A stretch of 64,000 nt of DNA, taken from NCBI GenBank assembly GCA_011800155.1, contig CM022369.1, positions 3,720,001 through 3,784,000 of the forward strand, read 5' to 3'. The first letter of the stretch is position 1. Each line of letters begins with the position of its first letter. This DNA is from Flammulina velutipes. Lineage: Eukaryota; Basidiomycota; Agaricomycetes; Agaricales; Physalacriaceae. Below, in pieces: positions 62,132 through 64,000 of the stretch. The position numbers and the translations under genes are program-made. Below the pieces are notes generated by a model that was given only the letters and a program-made list of their open reading frames with translations, was not told the DNA's origin and searched no databases.

Positions 62132-63523
62132 CATAGATAAGGGCGTAGAACAACTGTTTCCGTGTTTTCTTTTCGAAAGGACTCTTCGTTTTCGTTATTG
62201 GACAATCGGCAAGGAGACACGATTCAGACAAATCACCCTGTGGAAAGATATCAGTACGAGCAAAGATAAACACGTTGTACTGCCTGTATTGGATTGATTC
62301 AATAGCACTACCAAGAAGAATGGATACTATACGTAGTCGAGAAGTGGGACGCGAAGGAAGGGTTCATATACATAATAAGACAATCGATGCATGGCTCCTA
62401 TGCTCTTTAAGTCCAACCTGAGCCGTATCCAGCTCGACGAGCGCATACCCAAAGGCCTCGTCGCGTTCAGCAGACTTCACAATCGAGTGAGTAAGATCCA
62501 GATTTCGGATACGAATGAGAGAATGCAGTCACTCTAGACCTGGACCATTATAATATCAGCTGTTCCATGAGCCGTCTTCTTCAAAAGCATGACTCGCTGG
62601 TCAGATACTTCTTTCCACGCCACACTATTCAGTTTATTTGTCCTTGTTTTGATCCAAGCCGTGGAATGCATCGCCCTCCTTCTTATAATTAGTAGTGCTC
62701 CTCAATTCTTGGTTTATTGCGCTCAGTTTATTTGGTTCAGCTCGGACCGTGTGATGCGAATCAGCGGAGCTCAAAATCGCACTAAAAGCCAGTTTAAAAT
62801 CCTCCAACTTTGCGCCGGTATATGAAGCAAAGGAACGATGATAATCATTGATCAAAGTAGATATAACTACTCAGAGAGTCTGTGCACGAGCCCTCGAACT
62901 TGAACGGGGCGAAACGATGAACTTTGAGATTTCCTTCTCAACGACGCCGCCACGGCCCCGAAAAGGCCTGGAACAGGCGTTCGGAGACTGCCATGAGCGT
63001 TTGATTGTCCGCCATCAGCGAGCCAAATAAACTGAACGCAATAAACTAAGAATTGAGGAGCACTAGTAGCGCTCACTTACACACTGTGGTCTGTCCTATC
63101 TCGCTTGTATATGAAAATTCTCCCTAGAACCCTTTCCACAGTAGGCATCTCCCTGCTACTCCCGAGCCTGATGAGGTAACTGTGCAATCGCTACGCAATC
63201 ATGGTCTGTCTCGCATGCGACCTATCCTGAGAACCCTGGCATCTCCCTCCTAGTCCCGAGACTCATTCCATCTGCGATGATCAACCTGCAACTACCCCTT
63301 CCATTCTCTTCGAATGTTAATACTCTCTCCGGATTTAGCTCCCGCCGTCCTTGTCCCGTCCATTCGTCCTCCGCAATAATGGGCTCCCTTTGCGGTCTCT
63401 CACCGGCTTCCGAGGTCAAACCAAAAATGGACATCAGCTCTCCGCGTACTACCGCCCTAGAAAAGGACTCAGCAAACCCCTGCGAGTGAAAGACTTCTCA
63501 TTCCCTTCTTCTATCACTCCGAG
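62132..63523. other. Intergenic region with an inverted duplication
   Basis: A roughly 55-bp sequence at 62690-62750 (GTGCTCCTCAATTCTTGGTT, then TTTATTGCG) occurs inverted at 63020-63070 (CGCAATAAACTAAGAATTGA). The 300 bp between have no coding support. 63105-63260 is the duplicated tyrosinase upstream piece. Confidence 0.55.
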
Positions 63524-64000
63524 ATGCTCCTGGCATTTTTCCTCTTACTCTGCGCTGCTGGTGCTGTGCATGCATCAGAGAGCCAGGATAGACACCCAAC
63601 GTGTTGGCGTCCTCGCAGACGCGTCGAATGGTACTTTCCTCTCCCGCTCGTTACTCCAACCAAACATCTCAAGACTCACCCTCCTCAAGGAACACGCTCA
63701 AAAAACACGAAAAAGAAGCTTACTTCAACGCTGAAAAATGTCTGCTCAGCAAGCCCAGTCGAGACCACTTCGTAGGCGCCGTGACGCGCTACGACGACCT
63801 GGTACGTGGTTCTTATGTCCCTCCGACACCCACCTGATTGACTTTTAAAATTACAAGATATTTCCGCACCAACAACAAGGTAACGTCCTCGGCGGTACGG
63901 ATACCTGGCATGGCACCGGCCAGTATGTGTTTCCCCATCCAACTTACCAAGATCCACAGACCAGAATCACATTATAGATTCCTAGCGGTAGGCATTCCAT
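63524..64000 (+). CDS. Second tyrosinase-like gene (5' part, cut by window edge)
   Basis: This starts MLLAFFLLLCAAGAVHASES with a signal peptide, then CWRPRRRVEW. Exon 2 gives TLKKHEKEAYFNAEKCLLSK. Exon 3 gives IFPHQQQGNVLGGTDTWHGT. The 10-nt exon ATTCCTAGCG is at 63977-63986. It is close to the complete gene just upstream. The CuA first His (DTWH) is present; the rest is beyond the window. Confidence 0.8.

Overview
The window is nuclear DNA of a mushroom-forming basidiomycete (Agaricomycetes). The genes carry many short GT-AG introns (about 45-60 nt). The gene families are typical of that class: FunK1-like kinases, DUF6534 seven-helix proteins, a TRI5-like terpene synthase, short tyrosinases, F-box/LRR proteins and a dual hybrid histidine kinase. 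The species is not identifiable from the sequence alone. The exon models below were read by eye from splice sites and reading-frame continuity; where the exon sum is a multiple of three, this is stated.

Layout. 1-5 kb: the N-terminal part of RPB1 (RNA polymerase II), minus strand and cut by the left edge. 5.4-7.7 kb: the ESCRT-0 gene VPS27, transcribed divergently from RPB1. 8.1-9.2 kb: a TRI5-type terpene synthase. 9.65-10.53 kb: a non-autonomous TA-flanked element with arms of about 206 bp. 11.3-16.9 kb: a MYND-finger protein, a small Ser-rich protein, a FunK1-like kinase C-lobe and an F-box protein. 17-19.2 kb: three tandem copies of an unrecognised 150-aa protein family; a fourth copy lies at 40.6 kb. 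19.6-27.3 kb: an acidic hypothetical protein and a three-member kinase-like family (an intact pseudokinase, an apparently active kinase and a pseudogene). 27.5-41 kb: a decayed partial copy of MSH4, an A1 aspartic protease, a hypothetical gene with weak HNH likeness, a broken aldo/keto reductase next to a protease fragment, and the intact MSH4. 41.5-55 kb: a signalling locus with a Ser/Thr kinase, two DUF6534 proteins and a dual hybrid histidine kinase, plus decayed partial copies of the kinase and of the histidine-kinase receiver. 56-59.6 kb: an F-box/LRR protein and a single-pass membrane protein. 59.8-64 kb: a tyrosinase array of one remnant, one complete gene and one gene cut by the right edge.

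The two ends of the first 8 kb hold housekeeping genes; most of the rest is accessory sequence shaped by local duplication and decay. At least five families are present as intact plus broken or diverged neighbours (150-aa family, kinase-like family, MSH4, kinase/7TM/histidine-kinase locus, tyrosinases). Three very small exons can be read directly: 8 nt inside the MSH4 Walker A motif, 10 nt inside the tyrosinase CuA motif (repeated in a second paralog) and 15 nt in a membrane-protein gene. The strongest leads for something undescribed are the 150-aa family, the kinase/pseudokinase pair that ends tail to tail, and the kinase-7TM-histidine kinase locus. No function is proven for any of these from sequence alone.
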